This document shows, in pieces, positions 10,329 through 21,604 of a stretch of DNA of 64,000 nucleotides. The position numbers and the translations under genes are program-made. The number at the start of each line of letters is the position of its first letter. The stretch's first letter is position 1. Below the pieces are notes generated by a model. It did no database searches, was not told the DNA's origin, and was given only the letters and a program-made list of their open reading frames with translations. Origin of the DNA: Prostheceraeus crozeri (taxonomy: Eukaryota > Platyhelminthes > Polycladida > Euryleptidae); contig CAJQUW010011286.1 of assembly GCA_907163375.1 (NCBI GenBank), positions 42,136 through 106,135 on the forward strand, given 5' to 3'.

Positions 10329-10880
10329 TAGACATTACATTAGATGAGGTCAAAGGTCAAATAATTCAAACTCTTCGTTCAACTCAAACAGCACTAAAAT
10401 CGCACATCTTCATATCTAGCTTCAGCAGGTGGAGAAACAACCCAACTTTTATCGAGACGCTAAGGCTCAAGGCAACATAATTCTGAAATTTTTCAATAAT
10501 TGATGATTGGAAGCAGAACTAAAAGTACAAAAATAACAAAAATCAAATTTTAATTTCAAATTTCAAACATGCATATATTATAGTAAGCAGACATTTTTTC
10601 AAATTCATGCATTTGTGAAGATCTGTGATTGTGAATCCTTGATGCAATCTCAACTTATTTCATCAAGGATTGCTACCCCAATATCCAGTAGAAGTGAATA
10701 ACAGAAATCAGCCAAAATATTCCAAACATTCAAATATTAAAATAGATCTCACACCGAAAGTATATTTATTTTCCTTTGGTAAAAATTTGTATAATGCGTA
10801 GAAAGTAGGTAAGTTTCTAGAAATCTGGTGGCCATAGCTTGTTTGGTTTAAAAGATATTCAAAAGATATTGCGAAAAAAA
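10329..10880 (+). repeat. Dispersed repeat, copy 2
   Basis: Homologous to 5024-5510. Similarity starts within a few bases of element A's target duplication (TAGACATTACATTAG), so A inserted at or beside the edge of this copy. Relative to copy 1 it has an A/T-rich insertion near 10530-10610. No coding capacity was recognised. Confidence 0.7.
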
Positions 10881-13300
10881 CTTTGGAAAGGGACTTTAAG
10901 GCTGGTCTGTTCTGGCAGACGTATTGAGCTAAGTAAAAAGTTGGGTCAAGATTGGTTGAAGAATTTCTCTGGGAAAAATATATTGACGTATGCAGCATTT
11001 AATGATTTCAAATTTATTTTTATGCAGCGTGCATGTATTATACACATAAAAAATAACAAAAAAAAGACGAATTTGAATGCTTTTCTTTCAGATGAAAACT
11101 CAGCTAAGTATTAACAATCTTCAATTATTCAAGGATCGGGAGACAAACACCATAATGTAACACATGCCAAATACTACAAAAACTCTGTCAGGAGCACAAT
11201 AGAAGGCTTTCTAGTGTTCCTAACACAGGATATAACAGATATACACATGTGATAGGCAATAGATTTCGTTGTGGTTTATTTCTTTGCTATTAACTGCTAC
11301 TTGCAGCCAAATCATAATTCACTGTAGCTTTTTGCTTTAAGTCAATAAACAACACTTCCAGCAATCGCATTTAGTTCATAATATCGAAAACAAACGCAGT
11401 ATAAAGTGAGTCAACAATTCATTTTTGCAAAATTGTGAATGATCGTTCCCTCAACTTAAGAGAAATACGATAAACATATTGAAATGTAAAAAATTGTGTC
11501 GAATTAGCTAATTATCTTGTGAAAATGCATAAGTATGTGCATGTAGACGTAGCTATTATCTTATAAAAGCAACAAGATCCTAAATAAATCAAAGCAGCGG
11601 CATAGGGTGCCGTTTTGAAAAAGGTATTCAAGGAAAACCTGATTATAGGGTCCACATGCATTGCTTCAATGCATTTATATGCAAACGTTTACATGCAATA
11701 CAAGTAATTATATACAATGTAGTATACTGTACACGGACATATGTAAAACTTCACCTTAAATCAAACTATGCTCCGCATACATTTTGTATTGATGTAGGCC
11801 CTCTATATGCTTGCACAGTTGCACATATCAAAAACACTGCACATCAACAAATTGAAAAAATTAAATGATAGCTTGCTTATGAAGAATTTCATAATTATAA
11901 TCCAAACATTGATCACGACAACGCTACTTCATTTTACAAAATTCATCAAAATCATAGAAATTTTGTTATGATGAAAGTTCGATAAACAGATTTTTTCAAT
12001 TACTTTTGAATCACATGTCTTATCAATTTCTTGTATGTTTTCAAGCACTGCAAGCGATCTGAAATTTCACACCAAAAGCTGTCAAAGTGTATCTGAATCA
12101 ACTGAAAGTTGTCCTATTTCAGCAACACTATTCAAATTCCTTGGTTGAATAGTGGATATGATAAAGCATCGTCAGCGGTTCTGCATTTGTCTCTGTAATG
12201 TTCCATGATTACACGAATGATGTCTAAAACAGCTGTTGCCCAATTGCCCCGCATTCTCTATCCCGACAATTTTATTCAGCCCACCAGGTTGAATAACAGC
12301 CTCATGCTTGTAGCATTGAAGCATTGGTATTACAATAGCAATGGTATAGCATTGGCATAGCATTGGTATTACAATAGCCACTATAGTATAAGCGTCAACA
12401 CGGTGCTGATAATTAAGGAGTCTTGCGATAAAGCACCTAATATAAGTGTTATTGTTGCTAAATGTTAGAGGAGACGTCCAAGAAACAAGAAATGGAATCA
12501 AAATTAACGCTGATCGATATCGTTGCTTATTACAATAGCTACTTTGGAATCAAACCGAATTACTAAGCCGTAAAACAGTTGATTAATTATCATAAAAATC
12601 GATGGAATCAATTCACAACTTAAAACAGAAAATAAATAGGTATTCAGTGAATACTGTGAATACTATACACGCTACGCCACTGAATCAAAGTAAAGAAGGC
12701 AAATAGAAGTCAAACATAAAATGCGCACATAGATACAAACACACGAATAAAAATCACTTGAGACAGTTAGAGCTGCTCATATTCGTGCATTTGAATCATG
12801 TGCGTTTCACAGAAAAATAATTCCACGCATAAAGTGAATGTCACAGTTGATTTGCCAGGTATAAATTGCTGAGTGAAGCAAAGGAAGTTCACGCCATGGC
12901 AACTGAGCTTTCTAGATTGCTCTACGTAGATGCATAATCGATGAATAATCAGCGTATGCGTATGCGTATGCATGTAACTGCACAATGTAATTTGAACAAT
13001 GCAATGTACAAACGTCATTGCATCTACTGTACTAAAAAACATTACAATAAAAAGTCTTACTATCAATTCACTTCTGTTTCAATCCGAATTTTTTGATTAG
13101 GCGTGGTCTCTCAGGTTTAAAGAAGGTCACAACTTGCAGGATTGCATCATTTTTTGATCAGTTTGCACATCAGAGATGCTTTCAAATTGTCAATTTTTAG
13201 CATTTGTCATTCGCGGTGAAATGACTATCATACCAATGAATTAGCAGACAAGACAAGCTCTTATTAAGAGTGGAAATTTCGATTTCAACAGCGTTCAGCT
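10881..13300. other. Non-coding AT-rich region
   Basis: No exon with flanking splice signals and no known protein motif was found on either strand. The open frames here are short, AT-rich and unlike any family I know. A pair of direct copies of AGCATTGGTATTACAATAGC lies at about 12320-12380, with a partial third near 12527. A TATGCG triplet repeat lies at about 12955-12975. Confidence 0.5.
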
Positions 13301-13410
13301 ATTCGGTTTGTTGGAAACAGTATTTCACAAAGTTGCTGTGATTATACTGTCATTTAGGTTCATACATCAAGACGGCAATCAGGCTTCTAGTTATCAAATC
13401 TCAACAGATG

Positions 13411-13470
13411 TAACCACCACTAGACATGTTTCGGCCTGTTGCGCCTCATCAGTTGTGGGTAGGTTTGAAC
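13411..13470 (-). ncRNA. Type I hammerhead ribozyme motif
   Basis: On the minus strand, the conserved core CTGATGA (13452-13446) is followed by stem II GGC-GCAACAG-GCC (13445-13433), then GAAA (13432-13429), then a two-pair stem III (CATG) and the cleavage triplet GTC (13425-13423). Cleavage is predicted between 13423 and 13422. Stem I pairs 13453 with 13422 and 13455-13458 with 13420-13417, with one A/A mismatch at the second pair. After an internal loop, ACC (13464-13462) pairs with GGT (13415-13413). Every invariant core base is present. Type I hammerheads with a minimal stem III are known from Penelope-like retroelements and retrozymes, where they are thought to act as dimers. No reverse transcriptase is recognisable beside it, so the host element is probably a remnant. 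Confidence 0.85.
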
Positions 13471-15439
13471 CATCGACGTTGGAGCTAGAGGATGTGCAGG
13501 TACCCTCTAACAACAAGCCAACGAACCATCTGTTGAGAGCATGAATTAACCAAGAAGGCAATACTTTAACGACGCTAATTTATCGGTTGCCAGGTTACTT
13601 GTCTAGACCTGAGAAGATCTCCACTGAACTGTGCAGAGAAGGTTCACGGCGTCACCATTCCCCTGTCTGCGCACGCGCGTTGCTCTCGACGTCATCTAAT
13701 TGCGGCCGCATTGCACTATCGCAGCTCGGCCGGATCAGTGTATGATAGATAATAAGAACAACGTACTGACATTGCAAGCATGCATATTGAAAATTATTTC
13801 AAGTAGTCATTTATCCTATATATTATATATATATACTGTAATTTAGCATGTTTATTTTAAGCACATGAAAAAATCATGACGTAAGTAAAAGATTTGATCT
13901 AATACAAGTAGGAAATGACTTTGATCTGATTTATCTAGATTTTTGTGGCTCGCAAAATGTATCAACTTTTGATAATTTCATCTAGAATTCTGAACAATGA
14001 AACCCATCACGCAGCAACCAAAAGGTCGAGAGTTTCAGATTGAAACTACTTTCTGCTCTGTCAAATCTATATTCGCGATTGAGAAATTTAGAGGGTCTCA
14101 TATTCTTACTGAAAGTTCTCGATTTCTTTGTCAGCCCATCAAGAACTCTTTTTTAGAACTCCCTACTGCACGGGTTTGTATACTTGAAAATATGCGAAGT
14201 CTCGGATGGTGTCTCCACTTCAAAACCGTGAAGTGCAAAAGTTTAGTTTTGTTTAGAAAATGACTTAATTTTGACAGATTAAATTTAGGATTAATAATTA
14301 TTATTTATTTATTTTTATTTTTTTTATTTGCATGAAAAAAACATGGAAATCCACTGATACACTATCATGCGATGACTTTAAAGTTAATCATTCATATTCT
14401 CTTCTATTTTACGAGTGCAATTTTTGTAGCTCAAACAGTGAAGTACGATCACATTCCGGACATCACAATGGTACACTCGCCTACGGCTCGGTTTATATCA
14501 CGCCATAGCTAGTCAATAAAAGCAGTATAAACCTCAAAAGCTAGCTATAACTAAATTTTTTATGAAACACACACCTAATAGTTGGAGACTTTTAAGCTAA
14601 AATTCGAATGAATAGTCAAAATTTTCTTCCTCTCCAATACGAGTATCTTATAGGCTACAAATCGCTTTTTTGACTTGTTAGTAATTGCAATTAATTGGAA
14701 TGATTGGTGCCTGATCCAATCAATTAATTGAGTTGAAAAAAGTACATCAATCAATTAATTGCAATCAATTAATTTTTTCCAGCCCCTAACAGAAGGCAAT
14801 GTAGAAGATAAACGTTCCATCAATAATTCCTTTCATTTGCCACGTCGGTCAGCACAGGTCAGAAAATCATTTCAAGACTACTTGTAGAGTGATAATGACC
14901 TCGTCCAGATCTGGCAGGGTAGTAGTTGTAGCCGTGGAAGGATTTTAAATAGCAGCTGATGGGACGAAGACGTGGGGAAACAAATGAACGCACGAGTAAT
15001 AATAGTACGTCATCGAGCAGACGAAGTCAGATCAAGCTGCTGACATCGCTGCACTTCAAGTTATCGCCTCTAATTCATAAAGTACTCCTCTGATCTGTAC
15101 AATTTTAGTGTGGTACGTAGGTCGAAAATGTCCTCAATTATGTGCAACACAAGTTTTGTGACGACTGATTCATTTTAGCGGATTTAGACACATTTGAGAG
15201 CGTGGTGGAATAACCCACAGGCAAACTTGCTGAAGCTCATTAATTGAAGCCAACCATCTCTGAAGTCTGCCCAATGAATGCTTTTTTGTTTCAGATCTCC
15301 GTTTGTGACAAAATCCCTTTTCATTTGTTGCCATGAGTCTGTGTGACGATTTTCATCTTTCAGTCGGGACCAGAAGCATTTCCTTAAGCAACACGTTGGC
15401 TCACAGAAAAGAACTCGCTTTTGAATAGTTTACTAGGAT
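13471..15439. other. Non-coding region with a short CpG-rich island
   Basis: 13610-13740 is locally GC- and CpG-rich (GCACGCGCGTTG, a GCGGCCGC site), next to the hammerhead and probably part of the same element. Beyond it lie an AT dinucleotide run (about 13822-13840), an A/T-rich tract at 14290-14335 and a CAATTAATTG cluster at 14690-14775. No gene was recognised. Confidence 0.5.
14690..14785. repeat. Second CAATTAATTG motif cluster
   Basis: Several copies of CAATTAATTG/CAATCAATTAATTG, ending in TTTTTTCCAGCCCCTA. It resembles the cluster at 685-815. The CAGCCCCTA end could be the terminus of a DNA transposon read on the minus strand, but no partner terminus was found. Confidence 0.4.
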
Positions 15440-16170
15440 TAGTCCGGCAGCCAGAACGACTTTCTGCAGGGAACGAGGCCGAAAGTGAGACTTTCACAGA
15501 ATGATGTACACCCTAAGCCTACTACGAATCGATGCGTCTGCCGAGTTCTGGTGAGTTCCTCTTCTTGTCAGACAAGATCAAAGAAAAACTAATGTAAATC
15601 CAATGGGACGCAGATTGCAGTTTTTGGCTAAAATGAAATTTTGTATGTTTTCTCTGATTAAACGAAAAGTACTAAGCCCAGAGTCAATTTTTGGCATGGA
15701 ATGTCTTCAGGTCATTTCCTATGATGTACATGTGCTTTTATCGTTATCGTGCATTTAATCAGCTATGTACGTGAGAATGTGGTTGAATGTGGATAAAGTT
15801 GCTCAAAATGTTTGTGTTTGCCGACATTAAGAGGCTCACCAAATCGAAATGCGTTTAGCTATATAGACAGGGGTGCATGAAAATGAAAGGAAATGACCTG
15901 AAGACATTCCATGCCAAAAATTATGACTCTGGGCTTCGTACTTTTCGTTTAATTAGAGAAAACATAGAACATTTCATTTTAGCCAAAAACTGCAATCTGC
16001 GTCCCATTGGATTTACATTAGTTTTTCTTTGATCTTATCTGACAAGAAGAGGAACTCACTAGAACTCGACAGACGCGCGAATTTGTAGTAGGCTTAGGGT
16101 GTACATCATTCTGTGAAAGTCTCACTTTCGGCCTCGTTCCCTGCAGAAACTCGTTCTGGCTGCCGGACTA
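15440..16170. mobile_element. Long inverted-repeat (foldback/MITE-like) element
   Basis: Two arms of about 295 bases (15440-15735 and 15875-16170) are inverted copies with few differences, separated by about 140 bases. The outer ends read GTCCGGCAGCCAGAACGA and its complement, flanked by TA on both sides (a TTA/GTCC junction and a GGAC/TA junction). A TA target duplication would fit a Tc1/mariner-type non-autonomous element. No transposase is encoded. The arm differences (for example AATCGATGCGTCTG versus CAGACGCGCGAATT near 15530/16075) show it is not an assembly palindrome of identical arms. Confidence 0.7.
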
Positions 16171-16779
16171 TCTCTGAATTACCAATGCAACACGACTTTG
16201 CCCTCAAATTACTGAATAAGTTTTGGAATCAAGAATCAATCAAATTGAACTAAACACCAGTTAAAACACGGCTCCGAATGATGACGCCACCGCACTGCAT
16301 CGCAATAATATCGTCACCGCGTCACACAGGACTCGAACGACTTGAACATGGTTGACTTTGCATGCCTGGTTTCTTGCATCATTTCACGATGCTGTATGTT
16401 TCCTTGTGGATCGTGTGCTGACTTCAAGACCGCATATTGGGTACTTCTATTCTTCACCCCCCCCCCCGACAATTTTCAAGCTTTCCAAAATCATTAAATT
16501 TCGCCAAAATTAGTCACATTGGGTTTATAACAGGCTTAATCTGTCACTGAGTGACACTACAACACATGTGAGAAGTCTTACTTGAACCCTGGGATGAAGG
16601 ATTGGTCCCTTGGATACTCAGTTAGAATGCAAGTTACACCTGTGATCATGAACTTCGTGTGATTGTTGTCTACAGACAAATGACGAGCAGTTGTCTAATT
16701 CTGAGGCTGTAAATGTTCTACAAGTCAGATAAGAGGAGTTTTACACACTCAACGCTATGGCACGTTATTGAGAACAAGC
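16171..16779. other. Non-coding stretch
   Basis: Nothing recognised apart from an 11-base C run at 16457-16467. Confidence 0.5.
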
Positions 16780-17090
16780 AAGAGATGATCGTTGACGATG
16801 CAACACTTCCGGATGTCAACAACAGAAATGTGCGGAGGGGGAAGAATAGAAGTACCGCATATTGATCTCGTTTTCTTTTTGGGTGATTTTAATAAATTTT
16901 ACACGCTCTCACTATGTATTGATCTTGATTTGTCACATAGTATTACATCTTCAGCCAGGAAAAGTGGTCATCTCGACCATGTGTTAGATCTTAATGACCA
17001 TGGACTTCTATATAGTAGTGTATATCGGGATGAGACACTCCCGACATCTACATACATTAGTAGTCCTGTAAATTTTCAAGACAGTTGAAC
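16780..17090 (+). pseudogene. LINE endonuclease fragment
   Basis: The plus-strand frame from 16792 carries LVFFLGDFNKF (GDFN at residues 31-34) and, about 20 residues later, SARKSGHLDHVLDL. These match in order and spacing the GDFN and R-x-S/G-x-LDH motifs of APE-type endonucleases of non-LTR retrotransposons. It then reads YSSVYRDETLPTSTYISS and loses similarity at a stop near 17087. No complete element or reverse transcriptase is present. The clade cannot be stated from this fragment. Confidence 0.6.
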
Positions 17091-18749
17091 TGTCACGATT
17101 ATGCATTCTCAAAATGACTTTCAAATGGGTAGTCGATGGTTGTATCACAAATTGCAGAGCCCATGTAAGCAAAGAGTAAACGAATTCATTTATTTCATTT
17201 CCTTGTTTCCCAAAAACGCTGAAATATTCAGAAAATGGCTGCAAAAGATTCGAGAATTTGATGAGAGAATTTGGAAACACATAATATCAAGAGCATCTAC
17301 AACAGTTTCTTATAATCCTGTGAATATGCTATTTCTTTTGCTCCCCATTTAATCATTAATAGCAATTCTATTCGAGGAAGGTTGTCTGATGTCAAGGAAC
17401 TCTACTATATCGAAAAGGTAAACCATTTAAAATGTCAACCGAACAATTTTTTGACTCCAAATGGAATGCAGAAAACTGCAGCTCTTTTATCTCATTCTTG
17501 ATTTCACGAATTAGCTATTCAAGCTCTGTACACTCTGCTATTCACACTTCGGTAGTGCTCCAAATTTACCGTTGTTATATCGACGTGATTAATGTAGAGA
17601 CTCCAACGATAGGACTTCATAAACGAAATGAGCATTCCGATCCTACAAAATCAATCAATGATTGGAAACTTGATTATTTGGAACGGTTCCTTGTTGCTAT
17701 GCTAGAAGCATGGATGGTGTCAGAATCTCCTAGCATGAGTGGACAGTCATTTTGCGCCATGATCCAGTCTACTAACACCCTTTGAGTGTAATTAGTATGT
17801 CATATCTCCTTGTGGTATCAAGCATGTCCTCCCCGGACAAATTCACTCCGATCCACTCGGCCACCGTTTCAGCTGGTATCGACAGTCTTCGGCTACAAAA
17901 AATTTGATATCCGTAAAAGATGTAATTGATACAAAAAGATAAAAATGATTTCCTCTCTAAGCATTCCGAATTGGGTCGCAAAACTTTGAACGCTGCTGCC
18001 GATCGCTCAGAATCAATCGATTTGGATTTTCACGAGATTTTTTCAAGCATGCCTGATCCCACAAACTCGGACTTAAAAAGGAATGTTTTATGTGTAAAAT
18101 TAGTGGACTTACTTAGTTTTGGTAAGTAAACTTTGGATATATTAGTGAATATGTGTAAAACCAACAGTCCGTCGTGTCATTTGACTCAAATCAAGGGAGA
18201 AGAGACTTCGTCCGACAATGCTTCGACTTACTCAAAGGAACAGTATTGCTATATTTTCTTGAGGTGGTTTGATTGCACCAACAAAGTGTTTGATGGATAT
18301 GTCCACAAAAACGTGGAAATTATTGAAAATCCTCATAGAGAAAGCCCGAAAAAATCCTATGTCATAAGAACTAACACAATGTTTTCGAAAAACTTTTTGC
18401 ATTCGTTGGCAAGAACTTATATCGCGATACTGTGAAATTGGACATCCATTTCAATTTTCTGTATTGAAAAATTCTTCAATTGTTGTATGAAAAAATAAAT
18501 ATCAGAATCGAAATCTGGATATTTATCCGCCAAAGTTTGTAGTCGAAAGGTGCAGAAGTTGCTAAGCAAGTAGGAAGTAAGCTCTCATGTCTATTTCTTG
18601 AAATAAACGATCGATTTATGCAAAGTTATTAAAAACGATTAAAATGGTTCCGTAAAAGTCTATCACTTCAGTAAATTGCGTATAGTGGTACACAATATAT
18701 TGACATCCTCAACTACACTTTTACATAAATTTCATCCTTAGTTCAAAAA
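17091..18749. other. Unrecognised stretch with short open frames
   Basis: Several plus-strand frames of 67-117 codons (17101-17352, 17432-17785, 17926-18129, 18133-18435) follow one another with stops and frame changes. Their composition is mildly protein-like (for example DFHEIFSSMPDPTNSDLK, and a WFDCTNKVFDGYV segment). They could be remnants of a mobile-element or host gene, but I recognise no family. Exon structure was not supported. Confidence 0.35.
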
Positions 18750-18850
18750 TCCGACTACTAATGTATGGAGATATCGGTAGTGTCTCATCCCGATATACAA
18801 TACTATATAGAAATCCATGCTAATGACCGTTAAGATGTCTGCAATGAGAA
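18750..18850 (-). pseudogene. Inverted LINE endonuclease fragment
   Basis: The minus strand reads a stretch very similar to 16980-17075 on the plus strand, including TATATCGGGATGAGACACT and ATACATTAGTAGTC. It therefore belongs to the same LINE family in the opposite orientation. It directly abuts a plus-strand LINE fragment that continues the element further downstream. Confidence 0.6.
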
Positions 18851-19430
18851 CTGGGTTACACATAACGCTCCAATTTCTACATTTGATCATTTGACTTTGA
18901 GAGTGCCTCCCTTAGAATCTTTAGCAATACAAGTAATGTGAATGTACAGTAAGGTATTCTATTGTTTGACTACAGATTATCTAATCCGCAGAATTTGCAC
19001 ACCATTATTTTCTCCGCAGATTGGAAAAACTTGTGTTCTGAGACTGATGAAAATGAACAATGTAGAATTTTCTGTCGCATTCTCAATAATGCTGTAGATA
19101 TCACGATACCAAGGAGCATTGTAAAAATGACTTCTAACGACAATGTTTGGGTGGCTCTCATTACAAAACGTCTGATAATCTAAAAATGGAGAGTTTACAG
19201 AGACAGAAATTGGCCTCGCTACAATCATCTAAAGCAAAAAGTACGCAATGAGATACATATACATAAAGCTAAACTCTCATGGGTAATTCAATCAAAGTTT
19301 TCCAGCAAATCACTATCGTCGGCTGCTAATTTTCTAAGCAATAAAGACAAGTTTTCCAAAGAATTTCTCTCGGTAAAACGTTTCTTGGTCAATCACTTTG
19401 AGTTAAGATTAAAAGAAAGACAGGGCCTTC
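18851..19430 (+). pseudogene. LINE fragment between endonuclease and reverse transcriptase
   Basis: Plus-strand frames give APISTFDHLTLRVPPLES (like the SDH region at the end of the endonuclease). Then DYRLSNPQ, ILNNAVDITIPRSIVKMTSND and VWV follow. After a frame change at about 19180 comes WRVYRDRNWPRYNHLKQKV, then HKAKLSW. This order and wording match the linker before the reverse transcriptase in several invertebrate LINEs (a x-W-x-T-P-x-x-K-x-L-I block followed by RWRAYR..NW..YNHLK). A stop, a frame change and the missing reverse transcriptase show it is a dead 5'-truncated piece. Confidence 0.6.
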
Positions 19431-19723
19431 GGCGTCCAGCGCCTTCTATCGGTCGATGTAAGTGCTGACCGGTCGCTGTAAGGTCGCCGCTCGGTCAACT
19501 GCGTCAAATAAAGACAAGAACTCAAATGGTCTAAACTTGAAAATCATCCCAACATGAGTCCCTAGAATTATCATAGAATATCCCAAGCATGCTCGCCAAA
19601 TCTATCTACCTGTGTGTAGAACCAAGAAACACCAAAACTCCTCTATTCCGTGCTTCATCTTTGATTAACGCAAATATGGTGTTTGCACGAATTTATTTTA
19701 ATTACAATTATTTGTCGTGATGT
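19431..19723. other. Non-coding stretch
   Basis: A small GC-richer patch (GGTCGATGTAAG / GGTCGCTGTAAGG near-repeat at 19451-19490), otherwise featureless. Confidence 0.4.
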
Positions 19724-19797
19724 GGCCTCCGTGGCACAGTGGTTAAGTGTTTGGCATAAAGATCTGTTGATCCAGAGGTCGAACCCCGAGAGTGTCA
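19724..19797 (+). repeat. tRNA-derived SINE head
   Basis: GGCCTCCGTGGCACAGTGG contains an A-box-like TGGCACAGTGG, followed about 40 bases later by a B-box-like GAGGTCGAACCCC. The order and spacing are those of a tRNA-type RNA polymerase III promoter, but the cloverleaf cannot be folded well. This is usual for tRNA-derived SINEs. The body probably continues to the right; its end was not found. Confidence 0.5.
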
Positions 19798-20601
19798 TCC
19801 AACAATTGTTTGTCGTAATATGTTCATCACTGACTTTGAGGCTGCAAGCTGTTTCAATTTACGCCTTTGTTTTTGTATTGATGATTTTCATAAAAATATA
19901 CACTTGGGCACTCCCTCCTAAATCACAGGACCATCGTATACGGGCCAACAACTTCATCAACTGTCATTCATTAACCTACCACTGCCACAAAAAGACATCC
20001 GATCGGATGAGGTGCAGACAGTCATGTACCTGTTGTAATGCCTTTCATCGCATCGTTCTCCCACTGCTAAGCAGAAGCCCCCTCTTTAACATAATGCTAA
20101 CTCATACTTATCTAATTAAATCGAATCCCAACAATGCATCCTCAACAACCTTTAATAAATACACCCATTTCAATACATCTGTTTATTGATTAGAAAGCCA
20201 ATTCCTTTAACTGGCAGACATTTTCTATATGCGGATGAGAAAGAGCGTCATCAAAATTCTAAGATCAAGGACGCTGATGACGTGTGCTCAATTAACATTA
20301 GGTTTAGTCAATTTATTACACAAGAGATTTTCCGTCTATACTATTTCGAGTGTTCATTTCACAAAGGAAATATATTTCACTTCTATACATGCAATCACGA
20401 CTGCAACATTTCATGAAATGGCATGTGAGATGCAACATGTTAGCTCATATCACATACCACTGTCTAAAACATTTCAGAGAGACGTTTCCTTCCATTGATA
20501 TAGACAGGGTCAACCCATGCGACCTAGAGAAGAATTCACGCCTTTAATTTCTGAACTTTCGTTCTACAGCAAAAACGTGAAATCATAAAGAAAAAGAGCA
20601 A
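19798..20601. other. Non-coding stretch up to the tandem array
   Basis: Contains probable SINE body sequence at the left and AT-rich DNA up to the array. No gene or splice-bounded exon was recognised. The junction with the array is abrupt. Confidence 0.5.
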
Positions 20602-21604
20602 TCCCTCACTGCAACAATGGTGACACTGTGGTCCTTCACTGCAACAATGATGACACTGTGGTCCTTCACTGCAACAATGATGACACTGTGGTCCTTCACT
20701 GCAACAATGATGACACTGTGGTCCTTCACTGCAACAATGATGACACTGTGGTCCTTCACTGCACCAATGATGACACTGTGGTCCTTCACTGCAACAATGA
20801 TGACACTGTGGTCTTTCACTGCAACAATGATGGCACTGTGGTCCCTCACTTCAGCAATGATGACACTGTGGTCCTTCACTCCAACAATGATGACACTGTG
20901 GTCCTTCACTGCAACAATGATGACACTGTGGTCCTTCACTGCACCAATGATGACACTGTGGTCCTTCACTGCAACAATGATGACACTGTGGTTCGTCACT
21001 GCACCAATGATGACACTGAGGTCCTTCACTGCACCAATGATGACACTGTGGTCCCTCACTGCACCAATGATGACACTGTGGTCCTTCACCGCACCAATGA
21101 TGACACTGTGGTCCTTCACTGCAACAATGATGACACTGTGGTCCCTCACTGCACCAATGATGACACTGAGGTCCTGCACTGCACCAATGATGACAATGTG
21201 GTCCTCACTGCACCAATGATGACACTGTGGTCCTTCACTGCAACAATGATGACACTGTGGTCCTTCACTGCACCAATGATGACACTGTGGTCCTTCACTG
21301 CATCAATGATGACACTGTGGTCCTTCACTGCAACAATGATGACACTGTGGTCTCTCACTGCAACAATGATGACACTGTGGTCCCTCACTGCACCAATGAT
21401 GACACTGTGGTCCTTCACTGCACCAATGATGACACTGAGGTCCTTCACTGCACCAATGATGACAATGTGGTCCTTCACTGCACCAATGATGACACTGTGG
21501 TCTCTCACTGCACCAATGATGGCACTGTGGTCCTTCACTGCAACAATGATGACATTGTGGTCCTTCACTGCACCAATGATGACACTGAGGTCCTTCACTG
21601 CAAC

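Noticed and set aside
10196-10480. 94-codon plus-strand frame with IRKFDGFDKNPDF
   Set aside because: It is made of the subterminal AATCCGGAC repeats of element A plus the start of the dispersed repeat, and is not a gene.
13997-14263. 88-codon plus-strand frame
   Set aside because: No recognisable domain, no supporting splice or neighbouring exon, and AT-rich surroundings. The length is within chance expectation.
19724-19797. Functional tRNA gene
   Set aside because: The A and B boxes are suggestive, but the acceptor and anticodon stems do not pair.
19683-20189. 168-codon plus-strand frame beginning with ASVAQWLSVWHKD
   Set aside because: Its start is the translation of a tRNA-derived SINE head, and the remainder has no recognisable domain.
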